A stretch of 64,000 nucleotides of DNA from Streptomyces griseorubiginosus (GTDB lineage Bacteria > Actinomycetota > Actinomycetes > Streptomycetales > Streptomycetaceae): NCBI RefSeq assembly GCF_001514195.1, contig NZ_KQ948743.1:205585-269584 (forward strand), written 5' to 3'. Positions 9,088 through 17,602 of this stretch are shown in pieces. The first letter of the stretch is position 1; every line of letters starts with the position of its first letter. Under the pieces are notes generated by a model. It was not told where the DNA came from, did no database searches, and worked only from the letters and a program-made list of their open reading frames with translations. The position numbers were made by a program, and so were the translations under genes.

Positions 9088-9283
9088 GGCGACTCCCGGA
9101 AGTGCGTCCTTGGAGTACCCCCCTCTCCTCAATTGTGCGGCCGGACAGGGCAATTCGCATGTCGTGCGCAGCAACGGACTCCCGCCGACCCGTCAGTTGA
9201 GCGAGTGGCGATCAGCCGGGCGCATCGCCGATGAGTTTCCGGTGGCCGTGCGGTCTGTAGTGCATCGACGAAAGGAGCGCACC

Positions 9284-9889
9284 ATGCGCAAGATCATCGT
9301 TTGCACGTTCCTCAGCCTGGACGGCGTCATGCAGGCGCCCGGTGGCCCGGACGAGGACACCCAGAGCGGCTTCGAGCACGGCGGCTGGCAGAAGCCGGTG
9401 ACCGACGACGAGGTCGGCGCGGCCATCGCGGGCTGGTACGAGCCCGCCGACGCGATGCTGCTCGGCCGCAAGACGTACGACATCTTCGCGTCGTACTGGC
9501 CGACCGCCGATCCCAGCAACCCGTTCACGGACCGGATGAACAGCATGCGCAAGTACGTCGCGTCCCGAACGCTGACGTCCGTCGAGTGGCAGAACTCCAC
9601 ACTGCTGGAGGGCGATGTCGCCGATGCCGTACGTGCGTTGAAGGCGACCGACGGGGGCGACATCAACGTCGTCGGCAGCGGGGACCTCGCCCAGACTCTC
9701 ATGCGGCACGATCTCGTCGACGAGTACCGCCTGACCATCCACCCGGTGATCATCGGAAGCGGCAAGCGGCTGTTCGCCGACGGTGCGATCCCGACCGCGC
9801 TGGAGCCGGTCAGTGTCTCGACGACGAAGAGCGGCACCGTCGTCGGTGTCTACCGACCGAACGGCAGGCCCGGATACGACAGCTACTAG
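9284..9889 (+). CDS. Dihydrofolate reductase family protein (RibD C-terminal fold)
   Basis: A 201-residue reductase-fold protein with the family opening IVCTFLSLDGVMQAPGG, the central AMLLGRKTYDIFASYWP and the C-terminal DEYRLTIHPVIIGSGKRLF. The ATG at 9284 follows AAAGGAG with good spacing. It is divergent from the SNase-like gene, so the 196-base gap between them probably carries two promoters. It is more typical of the family (yyaP/YwjB-like) than the copy at 6535-7119. Substrate unknown. Confidence 0.92.
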   Translation: MRKIIVCTFLSLDGVMQAPGGPDEDTQSGFEHGGWQKPVTDDEVGAAIAGWYEPADAMLLGRKTYDIFASYWPTADPSNPFTDRMNSMRKYVASRTLTSVEWQNSTLLEGDVADAVRALKATDGGDINVVGSGDLAQTLMRHDLVDEYRLTIHPVIIGSGKRLFADGAIPTALEPVSVSTTKSGTVVGVYRPNGRPGYDSY

Positions 9890-9997
9890 GACGCGCTGGG
9901 TGGCCCGGGCCCTTGTCTCACGGGTGGGGCGTCCGATGCCGCGGCTCCGCCCCACCTCCACCCGGCGGCCGCACCGCGGTCCACTACATGGCCACCG

Positions 9998-10410
9998 GCA
10001 GCGAGTGGCCTCAACCCGAACGCGAAGCCGTACGGCCGCAAGAGCCTCCTGGACCTCTCCGACCCCACCCAGCCCCGGGACCGGGCGTGCGTGGAGGCTT
10101 TCGAGCGGGAGCTCGACATGCCGTGGGCGCTCTACCACGTGCGGCGCCTGTTCCTGGTGACGGAGGACAGCAGGCGCCGGCCGGTGAAGCGCTCCACCGA
10201 GCGCGTCGACCTCGGCGGCCTGCATCACCTCGCCCAGCGGCTGATCTCCGTCCCCGGGCGGCACGGCCTCGACGTCGAGCACGACCCGGTATACGGGCGC
10301 GCCCGGGCCTGGATCCGGCCCCGTGCGAAGGGCTGGCCGATGGCGGAGGAACTCTTCGCCCCCGCCCGCGTGATCGACAAGAGGGACCAGAACTTCGAGC
10401 AGCACTGGAC
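9998..10410 (+). pseudogene. Remnant of an unrecognised gene in a decayed accessory segment
   Basis: One forward frame reads as a plausible globular protein: KPYGRKSLLDLSDPTQPRD, then MPWALYHVRRLFLV, PVKRSTERVD and ISVPGRHGLDVEHDPVYG. The other frames look like compositional noise. No convincing start or ribosome-binding site precedes it, and coherent sequence ends near FEQHW at about 10408, where the frame turns into Pro/Ser-rich noise. I do not recognise the family. Its position directly before a broken phage/plasmid-type gene suggests it belongs to the same decayed element. Confidence 0.4.
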
Positions 10411-10533
10411 GCCCTCGTCTCGGGCTCCGCCGCCAACTCCCTCTCGCCTGCATCGCCCCTCACCGCCGCTCCCGGAAGGACATCCCATGCGCGCTGAGGC
10501 CCTCAGCCCCTGCTCCTCCCCCGCGTCTCCGCA

Positions 10534-10990
10534 GTTCTGTACCTGGCCACGCCGTCCGGAGCTGACGTACGGGCCGTCATGCAGGCCGGCCTGCTGGCCT
10601 GCATGACGGCCCCGGCCCACGGAAACGTGATCCCGCCCAGCACCCGGTACGCCTGCGCCGACGGCAAGTTCGGCAAGAGCTGGCCCGGCGAGCAGGCCTG
10701 GTTCGCGTGGCTGACGGCGACCGTCGACCGCTACGGCCCCGAGCTCTGTCTGTGGGCTGTAGCCCCCGACGTTCCGATGGACGCCGCGGCCACCCTCACT
10801 CAGTCGCTGCCCTGGCTGGAGCCCATCCGCGCCTTGGGGATCCGGGCCGCGTTCGCGGCTCAGGACGGCAGCGACCACGGCCTCATCCCCTGGGAGACGG
10901 TCGACGTGCTGTTCCTCGCCGGCAGCACCGAGTGGAAGACCTCACCCATACCTCGCCTCCGGGCCCGACACCAACCTCCCCCGTCTGTGC
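10534..10990 (+). pseudogene. Broken DpdA/TGT-like gene (deazapurine DNA-modification family, phage/plasmid type)
   Basis: One frame reads VLYLATPSGADVRAVMQAG, then CADGKFGKSWPGEQAWFAWL, APDVPMDAAATL, LPWLEPIRALGIRAAFAAQD and VLFLAGSTEWK. This is the order of motifs in TGT-fold proteins of actinophages and streptomycete plasmids annotated as DpdA-like. Directly after STEWK the frame is lost. In the next frame YLASGPDTNLPRL follows, which matches the far C-terminal part of the family. So an internal piece (roughly 40-50 codons by my recollection) has been deleted with a frameshift. No clear start codon is seen. The 10991-11256 stretch beyond it holds no gene I can support. Confidence 0.55.
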
Positions 10991-11256
10991 CATATCGGCG
11001 CCGCGCTCATGGGCGTCCTCGCCCCCGTCCCTCCGCCGTGCCCTCCCCGATGTCCGCAGCGGGTCCGAGGCCAGAGGAAGCTGTCCGCGGTGGTGCGAGC
11101 ATGCAAGCCCCGAGCCTGGAAGGGTCGACTTTCATGAGGCCGAGGGCAACGCGGCACCGCATAAGCCCGGACATTTCAATGTCTCATGGCTTCTCAGGGG
11201 GCCCAAAGATCGTGCTGTTGGTCCATCGCCGAAGCCGAAAGACCTGTCGCCAGGGG

Positions 11257-12477
11257 TCACGGCTGCGACGGGACCGCGACGCGCTCGGTGGGGCGGCTGC
11301 GGGCTCTCGACATCGCTGTGAGCGCGACCGCGGCAGCGAGCGCGAGTGCTATGAGCACGGCGCTGGAGACCATGAAGGCGCGATCCACTCCGATGTGTCC
11401 GATGACGCTGGAGGCCAGGAACGGCGACACCGCCAGCGCGCCGGCGATACCGGCCTCCCACAGGCCCAGGGCCTTGGCGAGGTGCGCCTCGGGGATGCGC
11501 TGTTGGACGAAGGCGATCAGCGGGATGTCGGTCAGGGCGGACGCGAGTCCTGTGACGGCGAGGAGCACGGCGATGGCCGCAGGCGCGTGGACCAGGCCCA
11601 GCGGAAGGCGGAAGGCTCCGAGCAGGGCCCAGGCCAGGACCGCGGTCATGGCGAGTCTGGGCAACGGCAGGCGTACGAGCACCAGGGCGCCGGCGATCTC
11701 GGCCAGGCCGGCGATGCCCAGCATGAGCCCGTACTCACCGCCTTGGCCGACCAGAACCACCAGACCGACGGCCAGGAACCCACTGGCCACGGCGAGCGCG
11801 AGGACGAAGGTCGCGATGACGACCAGCACATCGGGCGCCGCCCTCAGGGCCGCGAGGCCGGCGGCGAGGTCCGCGCCCAGCCGGACGCGCGGCCCGGCCG
11901 GGGCGGGACGGCGGACGCGTAGGGCGTACAGGGCCGCCGCGGAGAGCAGGAAGGTGAGCCCGTCCACCGCCATGACCAGCGGGAAGGAGGCGAAGGCGAG
12001 CAGCGGGGCGAGCAGCAGCGGTCCGACGAAGAAGGCGGCTCGGAAGGCGACCTGGAGCACACCGTTGGCCTGCTGAAGATGCTCCGCCGGCACGAGCTGG
12101 GGCACGATCGCGTTCCGTGCCGGTGCGAAGGGCGCGCCGATGAGGGCCAGCAGGGCCGTTCCCAAGACCAGTACGGTCAGGTTCAGCGCACCTGCCAACA
12201 GCATCCCCACCCCGGCGGCCACCATGGCCGCGCGGGCGAGGTCGGTGCCGATCATCAGACGTCTGCGGTCGTAGCGGTCGGCGTACGAGGCGGCCACGAA
12301 GGTGGCCAGGAACGCCGGGGCGTACGCGGCCACGGTGACGAGCGCGACCGCCGACGGGTCGTGGGTGAGGGCCCATGCCTGCCAGGCGACGGCGGCGGTG
12401 TACAGGCCGTCGCCGAGTCGAGAGACGCCTTGGCCGACGAAGAGCAGCAGGAGGTTGCGGTCGCTGAGCAGTGCCAT
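11257..12477 (-). CDS. MFS transporter (exporter-like, 12 membrane segments)
   Basis: A 406-residue inner-membrane protein of the major facilitator superfamily. It has the loop 2-3 motif ASYADRYDRRRL and the APARNAIVPQLVP stretch seen in MFS_3/enterobactin-exporter-like proteins. About twelve hydrophobic segments are visible. The ATG at 12477 begins MALLSDRNLLLLF directly before the first helix; an upstream GTG would only add a short hydrophilic tail. It follows the PucR gene by 52 bases on the same strand, so it may be the distal gene of the tryptophan-catabolic array, perhaps exporting an intermediate. Substrate unknown. Confidence 0.88.
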   Translation of the reverse strand: MALLSDRNLLLLFVGQGVSRLGDGLYTAAVAWQAWALTHDPSAVALVTVAAYAPAFLATFVAASYADRYDRRRLMIGTDLARAAMVAAGVGMLLAGALNLTVLVLGTALLALIGAPFAPARNAIVPQLVPAEHLQQANGVLQVAFRAAFFVGPLLLAPLLAFASFPLVMAVDGLTFLLSAAALYALRVRRPAPAGPRVRLGADLAAGLAALRAAPDVLVVIATFVLALAVASGFLAVGLVVLVGQGGEYGLMLGIAGLAEIAGALVLVRLPLPRLAMTAVLAWALLGAFRLPLGLVHAPAAIAVLLAVTGLASALTDIPLIAFVQQRIPEAHLAKALGLWEAGIAGALAVSPFLASSVIGHIGVDRAFMVSSAVLIALALAAAVALTAMSRARSRPTERVAVPSQP

Positions 12478-12529
12478 GCCGAAAGAGTCCTCGGCGGCCC
12501 CCACACCGCTCAACTTATTCGTCGGAACA

Positions 12530-13747
12530 CTAATCAGTCCGGATCTCCAGATCGCGCATGCGCAGATGCAGTTCCGCCAGGAAGCGCGTCTGCGCGTCAC
12601 GCGGGTCGAAGCCGCTCACCTCTCTGATGCGTTGGAGGCGGTAGCGGAAGGTGTTCGGGTGCAGATGCAGCTGCGCGGCGGCGGCGTTGGTGTCGCCGAA
12701 ATGGTCCAGGTAGCAGCGGAGTGTGGCCAGGAGCTGGGTGTGCTGGTGCCGGTCGTGGCGTTCCAGTGCCAAGACGGCGCCGCCCAGGGTCTCGCCGTCC
12801 TGGCGGAGGGCGCCCCGCAGCCGCGAGAGGGCGTAGAGCAGCTGGACGTCCTCGAAGGCGGCGACACGGGGGGCGGACGGGTACTGCTGTTGCAGCCCGT
12901 TGATCCGGTCGACGTGGGATCTGGCGTACGGGATCCGGCCGGGTTCCGCAACGGCGGAGCTGACGGCCAGCACGATGCGCTCCCGCAGCGCCGCACGGTC
13001 CCACAGGTCCCGGGCCGTGTTCACCGAGCGGGCCCTGGCCTCGGTGTCGTCCGTGGATGCCGGCCAGGGCAGCACCGCGTAGGTGGCGCGGTCGTGCCGG
13101 GTGACGAGGGAGCGGGGGTGCACGGTCGTCAGGTACAGACGCAGCATGTCCGACGGGGCCTCGCCGAAGGCCGCGTCGTGCGCCGGCCGGCCCGGCGCGG
13201 CGGCCAGGACAGTGGCCTTGGTGGTGGACAGCCCCAGCCGCGCGGCGGCCTGGTCGGCGTCCGCCGTGCCGAACAGGAGGGCCTCCAGGTCGTCCTGCTC
13301 GGTGGTGCCCTGCCCGTCTTGGCTCATACGGACGGCGATCGTCCGTGCGGCGGCGCGGAATTGCGCCGTCTGCCGTGAGTCGAACGGGGTCTGGGTGGTG
13401 GCCCACAGGTACCCCAGGTGCGGACCGTCGTGCTGGACCCGGCAGGCCATCCGGGGCTTGGCCCGGTCGGAGGCCGGGTCCAGGAAGACGGGCTCCGGGG
13501 AGGCGGTCAGGCGGGCGATGTCCCCCCGGGAGCGCAGCACCTCGACGAGCCAGGGCTGGGCCTGCCGCTCCAGGATTCCGGAGACCCTTTCCTCGTCCGC
13601 GCTCTGCTGTCCTTTAGACCAGGCGAGCACCCGGAACTCGGTGTCCTCCAGGACGATCGGCACGTTGAGGAGTTCCCCGGCGGCGTCGATGACCGAGAAC
13701 AGGTCTTCACGCCGGCCGGCGTGACCGTCGTGGCCCAGCTGGGACAT
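12530..13747 (-). CDS. PucR family transcriptional regulator
   Basis: A 405-residue cytoplasmic regulator. The N-terminal two thirds is a sensory region (FSVIDAAGELLNVPIVLED, residues about 15-33). The C-terminus carries the PucR helix-turn-helix, with CYLDHFGDTNAAAAQLHLH followed by NTFRYRLQRI. ATG 13747 is preceded by GGAGG with 8-base spacing; an in-frame ATG at 13777 lacks a ribosome-binding site. PucR proteins usually respond to purine or aromatic metabolites. Its place 77 bases after the ACMS decarboxylase gene suggests control of the tryptophan/3-hydroxyanthranilate genes. Confidence 0.9.
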   Translation of the reverse strand: MSQLGHDGHAGRREDLFSVIDAAGELLNVPIVLEDTEFRVLAWSKGQQSADEERVSGILERQAQPWLVEVLRSRGDIARLTASPEPVFLDPASDRAKPRMACRVQHDGPHLGYLWATTQTPFDSRQTAQFRAAARTIAVRMSQDGQGTTEQDDLEALLFGTADADQAAARLGLSTTKATVLAAAPGRPAHDAAFGEAPSDMLRLYLTTVHPRSLVTRHDRATYAVLPWPASTDDTEARARSVNTARDLWDRAALRERIVLAVSSAVAEPGRIPYARSHVDRINGLQQQYPSAPRVAAFEDVQLLYALSRLRGALRQDGETLGGAVLALERHDRHQHTQLLATLRCYLDHFGDTNAAAAQLHLHPNTFRYRLQRIREVSGFDPRDAQTRFLAELHLRMRDLEIRTD

Positions 13748-13824
13748 CTCACCCACCTCCGCAGGTCCGGCTGTCATTTTAGGCGGCTTGGGCACGGTCC
13801 TGACCCGGCACCTGGCACCGTCTC

Positions 13825-14829
13825 TCAACCGGCGAGCCCGAGGAAGCGTTCGGCGTTGCCCCGGCGGATCGACGCCTTCTCCTCGGAAGAGAGGAAGTCG
13901 CTCTCGCGCACGACCCGGCCGGCGGGCCGCTCGCCCAGCGGGTAGGGGTAGTCGCTGCCGACCATGACCTGTCCGGCGCCGTAGGTGTCCACCAGCAGTC
14001 GCAGGGCGCGCGGGTCGAAGACGACGGAGTCGACGTGGAACCGGCCGATGTAGTGCGACGGCGGGTGTTCGGAGGTGCCCACCACGTCGGGGCGGCCCCG
14101 CCAGGCGTTGTCCATGCGCCCGAGCCAGAGGGCGAAGGACCCTCCGCCGTGCGCGAAGCAGATCTTCAGCCGGTCGTCGACACGGTCGAAGACCCCGCCG
14201 AGGATCATCGCCAGGAGCGACAGATGGGTCTCGGCGGGCATAGCGGTCAGCCACTGCGCCATCCAGCGGCGCAGTCGGGGTGAGTCGTCCATGTCCCAGG
14301 GATGGACGAAGACCGGGACCTGAAGCAGAGCGCAGTGCTGGAGGAAGGTGACCACGCCCGCGCTGTCCAGGTCGTGGTCGCCGACGTGGTTGCCGATCTC
14401 GACTCCCCGGTGCCCGTTGGCCAGGCAGCGTTCCAGTTCGCGGCAGGCCGCGTCGGGGTCTTGCAGCGGCACCTGGCAGAAGGGGACGAGGCGGTCGGGG
14501 GCCGGGGCGACGATGTCCAGGGCCAGGTCGTTGAAGATCCGTGCGATCCGTGCCGCCTCGGCACCGCTGCGGCCGTAGTGGAAGAAGGCGGGTGTGGGCG
14601 AGACGACCTGCATGCCGATGCCGTCGGCGTCCATGTCCTTCAGGCGTGCCGACGCGTCCCAGCACTCGGCGCCGATCCGCCGGAACTCCCGGGACCCGAG
14701 CATGATCATCGCGTCGGTCTCCGACTCGACGCGCAGCCAGGGCGCCTGGGGACCGGCGTCGGTGCGGAGGTCGGGCCAGCCGTGCGGGACGTAGTGGGTA
14801 TGGATGTCGATAGTGTCGTGCTCGGGCAC
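13825..14829 (-). CDS. nbaD: 2-Amino-3-carboxymuconate-6-semialdehyde decarboxylase (ACMSD)
   Basis: A 334-residue zinc amidohydrolase-fold decarboxylase that removes CO2 from 2-amino-3-carboxymuconate semialdehyde, steering the ring-cleavage product away from quinolinate and NAD. Metal-binding HTH (residues 10-12), a later FVHPWDMD and the C-terminal GSDYPYPLGE match the family. The start is GTG at 14829: its AAGGGA ribosome-binding site overlaps the stop of the 3-hydroxyanthranilate dioxygenase gene, and it begins right before IDIHTHYVP. It is directly downstream of the dioxygenase that makes its substrate. Confidence 0.92.
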   Translation of the reverse strand: MPEHDTIDIHTHYVPHGWPDLRTDAGPQAPWLRVESETDAMIMLGSREFRRIGAECWDASARLKDMDADGIGMQVVSPTPAFFHYGRSGAEAARIARIFNDLALDIVAPAPDRLVPFCQVPLQDPDAACRELERCLANGHRGVEIGNHVGDHDLDSAGVVTFLQHCALLQVPVFVHPWDMDDSPRLRRWMAQWLTAMPAETHLSLLAMILGGVFDRVDDRLKICFAHGGGSFALWLGRMDNAWRGRPDVVGTSEHPPSHYIGRFHVDSVVFDPRALRLLVDTYGAGQVMVGSDYPYPLGERPAGRVVRESDFLSSEEKASIRRGNAERFLGLAG

Positions 14830-14833
14830 GGGG

Positions 14834-15355
14834 TCATCCCTTCCCGGGGTGCTCGGTCCCGCAGGAGCCGCAGATCCGGGCCTGCCGGTCGTCGTAGAAG
14901 GCGGCGAAGACGGGAGGCAGGTCGGCCACGATGTCGGTGACCTGGAGCTCCACCTCGTGGACGAGGGCGTGGCAGGCGGGGCAGTACCACTGGAACCTCT
15001 CCAGGGTGCCCGGCTCGCGTACGCGCTCGATGACCAGGCCGATGCTGTCGGCTTCCGGGCGCTGCGGGGAGTGCGGCACGTTCCCGGGCAGCAGCCAGGT
15101 CTCGCCCTCCCGGATGTGGACGGCACGCGGGCCGTCCTCGGTCATGACGTCGACGTACATGGCCCCGCGCACCTGGTGGAACCACTCCTCGTACGGGTCG
15201 ACGTGGTAGTCGGTGCGCTGGTTGGGGCCGCCGACGACCTGAACGATGAAGTCCGTGCCCAGGGCCATGGTGCGGTTGTTCACGGGCGGCTTGAGCAGGT
15301 GGGCGTGGTCGTCGATCCACTTCTGGAAGTGGATGACCTCGGGGAGGACGGTCAT
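14834..15355 (-). CDS. nbaC: 3-Hydroxyanthranilate 3,4-dioxygenase
   Basis: A 173-residue cupin that opens the 3-hydroxyanthranilate ring with O2 to give 2-amino-3-carboxymuconate semialdehyde. The catalytic iron ligands His51, Glu57 and His95, and substrate residues Arg47, Arg99 and Glu110, fall at the same numbers as in the Cupriavidus enzyme. The C-terminal CPAC and CGSC pairs form the rubredoxin-like second iron site of bacterial members. ATG 15355 is followed by the family start LPEVIHFQKWI. The gene lies 26 bases after the deaminase gene and 4 bases before the ACMSD start. Confidence 0.96.
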   Translation of the reverse strand: MTVLPEVIHFQKWIDDHAHLLKPPVNNRTMALGTDFIVQVVGGPNQRTDYHVDPYEEWFHQVRGAMYVDVMTEDGPRAVHIREGETWLLPGNVPHSPQRPEADSIGLVIERVREPGTLERFQWYCPACHALVHEVELQVTDIVADLPPVFAAFYDDRQARICGSCGTEHPGKG

Positions 15356-15381
15356 GACGTGTCTCCTTGGAAAATGGCGGG

Positions 15382-15807
15382 TCAGTGTCCCGAGCGGCGG
15401 CTGAGGGTGGCGATGGCCTGGATCTCGATGAGCAGGTGCGGGTGCGGCAACTGGTGGACGGCGACCGTCGTGCGGGTGGGGCCGTTGGCGTCGAAGTACT
15501 CGGCGTAGACCTCGTTGTAGCCACCGAAGTCGTTCATGTTGACGAGGTAGGCGGTGATCTGGGCGATGTCCTCCAGGTCGGCGCCGACCGACCGCAGGAT
15601 GGCGCGCAGGTTCTCGATGACGGCGCGGGTCTGGGCCCGGATGTCGAGGGTGGTCGTGCCCAGGGCGTCGGCCTCGGCACCCGCGAAGGTGTTGTCCGGC
15701 CTGCGGGAGCTGGTGCCGGAGACGAAGACGAGGTCGCCGACGACCTTCACGTGCGGGAACCGTCCCCGGGGGATGGCCTGCCCGTCGACTACGCGTGCGG
15801 TGCTCAT
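15382..15807 (-). CDS. nbaF: 2-Aminomuconate deaminase (RidA/YjgF family)
   Basis: A 141-residue small RidA-fold protein. In this context it most likely hydrolyses 2-aminomuconate to 4-oxalocrotonate and ammonia. Family features visible are VVGDLVFVSGTSSRRPD, then ENLRAILRSVGADLEDI and the final HPHLLIEIQAIA. The ATG at 15807 shares one base with the stop of the upstream decarboxylase gene (TGATG), so it is translationally coupled. The enzymatic role is inferred from position in the pathway, since RidA proteins in general hydrolyse reactive enamines. Confidence 0.88.
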   Translation of the reverse strand: MSTARVVDGQAIPRGRFPHVKVVGDLVFVSGTSSRRPDNTFAGAEADALGTTTLDIRAQTRAVIENLRAILRSVGADLEDIAQITAYLVNMNDFGGYNEVYAEYFDANGPTRTTVAVHQLPHPHLLIEIQAIATLSRRSGH

Positions 15808-16568
15808 CAGCGGCCCTTCAGGGTGACGGTGCCGAGCCCCGCGATCTCGCAGACGGTGACGCCGGGGGTGAGCGGCAGGGCGGCGGTGGCGGCGCCGGCC
15901 AGGACGATCTGTCCGGGGGCGAGGGGGATACGGCGCCTGCGGCAGATGTCGAGCAGGGCGTGCAGGGCGGCCAGGGGTGCTCCGAGGATCGCCGCGGTGG
16001 ATCCGACGGCCGCCGCCCGCGGGGTGCGCAGCCGCACCGCCTTGTTCGCGACGTCGGTGAGTGGGTGCCAGGGGCCGACGGCGTACCCGGCGGCCGAGGT
16101 GTTGTCGGCGATGACGTCGGTGACGGTGAAGAGGAAGTCCTGGTAGCGGGAGTCGATGATCTCGATGGCCGGTGCGACCGCGTCCACGCACGAGGCGATG
16201 TCGGTCGCGGGATCGTCGAGATCGACCTGGCGGCTCAGCCGGAACGCCACTTCCGGTTCGACCCGCGGATGGATGAAGCCCGTCAGGTCCACGTCGGCGC
16301 CGTCGCCGATGCGCATGGCGTCGGTCAGGCGTCCCACGATGATTTCGGAGACCCCCATCTGCGCCATCTTGGCCTTGCTGGTGAAGCCCAGTTTCACGCC
16401 GGTGAGCCGCTCTCCCCCGGCCTGCCGCAGACCGACCAGTGCTTCCTGTACGGCGTAGGCGTCGTCGATGCCGAGGGAGTGGGTGCCGGCGAGGCTGGGG
16501 ACGGGAGTGTTCCGGTGCGCGGCCGTGTGCAGCCGCGCGGCAAGTTCCAGGGGATCGGTCGTGCTCAT
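15807..16568 (-). CDS. nbaG: 4-Oxalocrotonate (2-oxo-3-hexenedioate) decarboxylase
   Basis: A 253-residue member of the fumarylacetoacetate-hydrolase superfamily. It decarboxylates 4-oxalocrotonate to 2-oxopent-4-enoate, using Mg2+. Typical motifs are KLGFTSKAKMAQMGV, GFIHPRVEPEVAF (metal-binding acidic residues) and IEIIDSRYQDF. ATG 16568 overlaps the aldolase stop by 4 bases. It is a paralogue of the hydratase at 18546-19394. The assignment of which is decarboxylase and which is hydratase rests on GFTSKAKM here versus KIGLTAPAVQEQFGV there, and on gene order. Confidence 0.9.
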   Translation of the reverse strand: MSTTDPLELAARLHTAAHRNTPVPSLAGTHSLGIDDAYAVQEALVGLRQAGGERLTGVKLGFTSKAKMAQMGVSEIIVGRLTDAMRIGDGADVDLTGFIHPRVEPEVAFRLSRQVDLDDPATDIASCVDAVAPAIEIIDSRYQDFLFTVTDVIADNTSAAGYAVGPWHPLTDVANKAVRLRTPRAAAVGSTAAILGAPLAALHALLDICRRRRIPLAPGQIVLAGAATAALPLTPGVTVCEIAGLGTVTLKGR

Positions 16569-17602
16569 GCTGTTTCTCCTGCCTCGGCGGGCACACGGGC
16601 CAGGTCCAGGGCGATGTCGGTGAGAAGGTCCTCCTGGCCGCCTACCAGCCCGCGGCGGCCGGCCTCCTGGAGCAGCAGGCGGGAGTCGAGCCCGTGCCGC
16701 GCGGCCACACGTGCCGCGTGCAGCAGGAAGCTGGAGTAGACGCCCGCGCGGCCGAGGGTCAGAGTGTCGCGGTCGACTTGGACGGGCCGCTCCCGCAGGG
16801 GCCGTACGAGGTCCTCGGCGGCGTCCTGGAGGGCGAACAGATCGCAGCCGTGGTGCCAGCCGAGCAGGTCCGCCACGGCGACGAACGGCTCCGCCGGACA
16901 GTTCCCGGCGCCCGCCCCTTGTCCGGCGAGCGCGACGTCCACGCGCAGCGCCCCGTGCTCGACGGCCGTGACGCTGTTGGCGACGGACAACGACAGGTTC
17001 TCGTGCGCGTGGATGCCGATCTGCGTGTCGTCGGCGAGCACCTGGCGCAGGGCGTCGACCCGTTCGGCCACATCGGTCATGGTCAGCCGGCCGGCGGAGT
17101 CGGTGACGTAGACGCAGTGGGCTCCGTAGGACTCCATCAGCCGGGCCTGTTCGGCGAGTCGGGCCGGGGCGGCCATGTGGCTCATCATCAGGAACCCGGC
17201 GACGTCCATGCCGTTCTCGCGGGCCCAGGCGATGTGCTGCGCGCTGATGTCGGCCTCGGTGCAGTGGGTGGCCACGCGTACGCTGCCCACGCCGAGAGCA
17301 CGGGCCCGTCGGAGATCGGCGATGGTGCCGATGCCAGGCAGCAGCAGGGTGGTGAGGGTGGCGTTCTCGATCACCTCGGCCGCGGCCCGGATCCATTCCT
17401 CGTCGGTGTGGGCCCCGAAGCCGTAGGTGGCGCTGGAGCCGCCGAGGCCGTCGCCGTGGGCGACCTCGATGGCGTCCACCCCGGCCCGGTCGAGTGCGGC
17501 CACGATGTCGCGGACCTGGGTGGTGGTGTAGCGGTGCCCGACGGCGTGCATGCCGTCCCGCAGGGTCACGTCCTGGACGTAGAGGTTCACTTGCTCACCC
17601 AT
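16565..17602 (-). CDS. nbaI: 4-Hydroxy-2-oxovalerate aldolase
   Basis: A 345-residue DmpG/MhpE-type class II aldolase that splits 4-hydroxy-2-oxovalerate into pyruvate and acetaldehyde, in a channelled complex with the acylating dehydrogenase encoded next to it. The N-terminal QDVTLRDGMHAVGH holds the catalytic Arg-Asp and His. The metal-binding IHAHENLSLSVAN and the C-terminal DmpG-type communication domain are present. The start is uncertain between ATG 17602 and GTG 17590; the latter would give the GTGA overlap common in this operon. Confidence 0.93.
   Translation of the reverse strand: MGEQVNLYVQDVTLRDGMHAVGHRYTTTQVRDIVAALDRAGVDAIEVAHGDGLGGSSATYGFGAHTDEEWIRAAAEVIENATLTTLLLPGIGTIADLRRARALGVGSVRVATHCTEADISAQHIAWARENGMDVAGFLMMSHMAAPARLAEQARLMESYGAHCVYVTDSAGRLTMTDVAERVDALRQVLADDTQIGIHAHENLSLSVANSVTAVEHGALRVDVALAGQGAGAGNCPAEPFVAVADLLGWHHGCDLFALQDAAEDLVRPLRERPVQVDRDTLTLGRAGVYSSFLLHAARVAARHGLDSRLLLQEAGRRGLVGGQEDLLTDIALDLARVPAEAGETA

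Noticed and set aside
10579..11922. A single 447-codon plus-strand gene
   Set aside because: Only the first ~120 codons resemble a protein family. The rest is antisense to the MFS transporter and compositionally odd.
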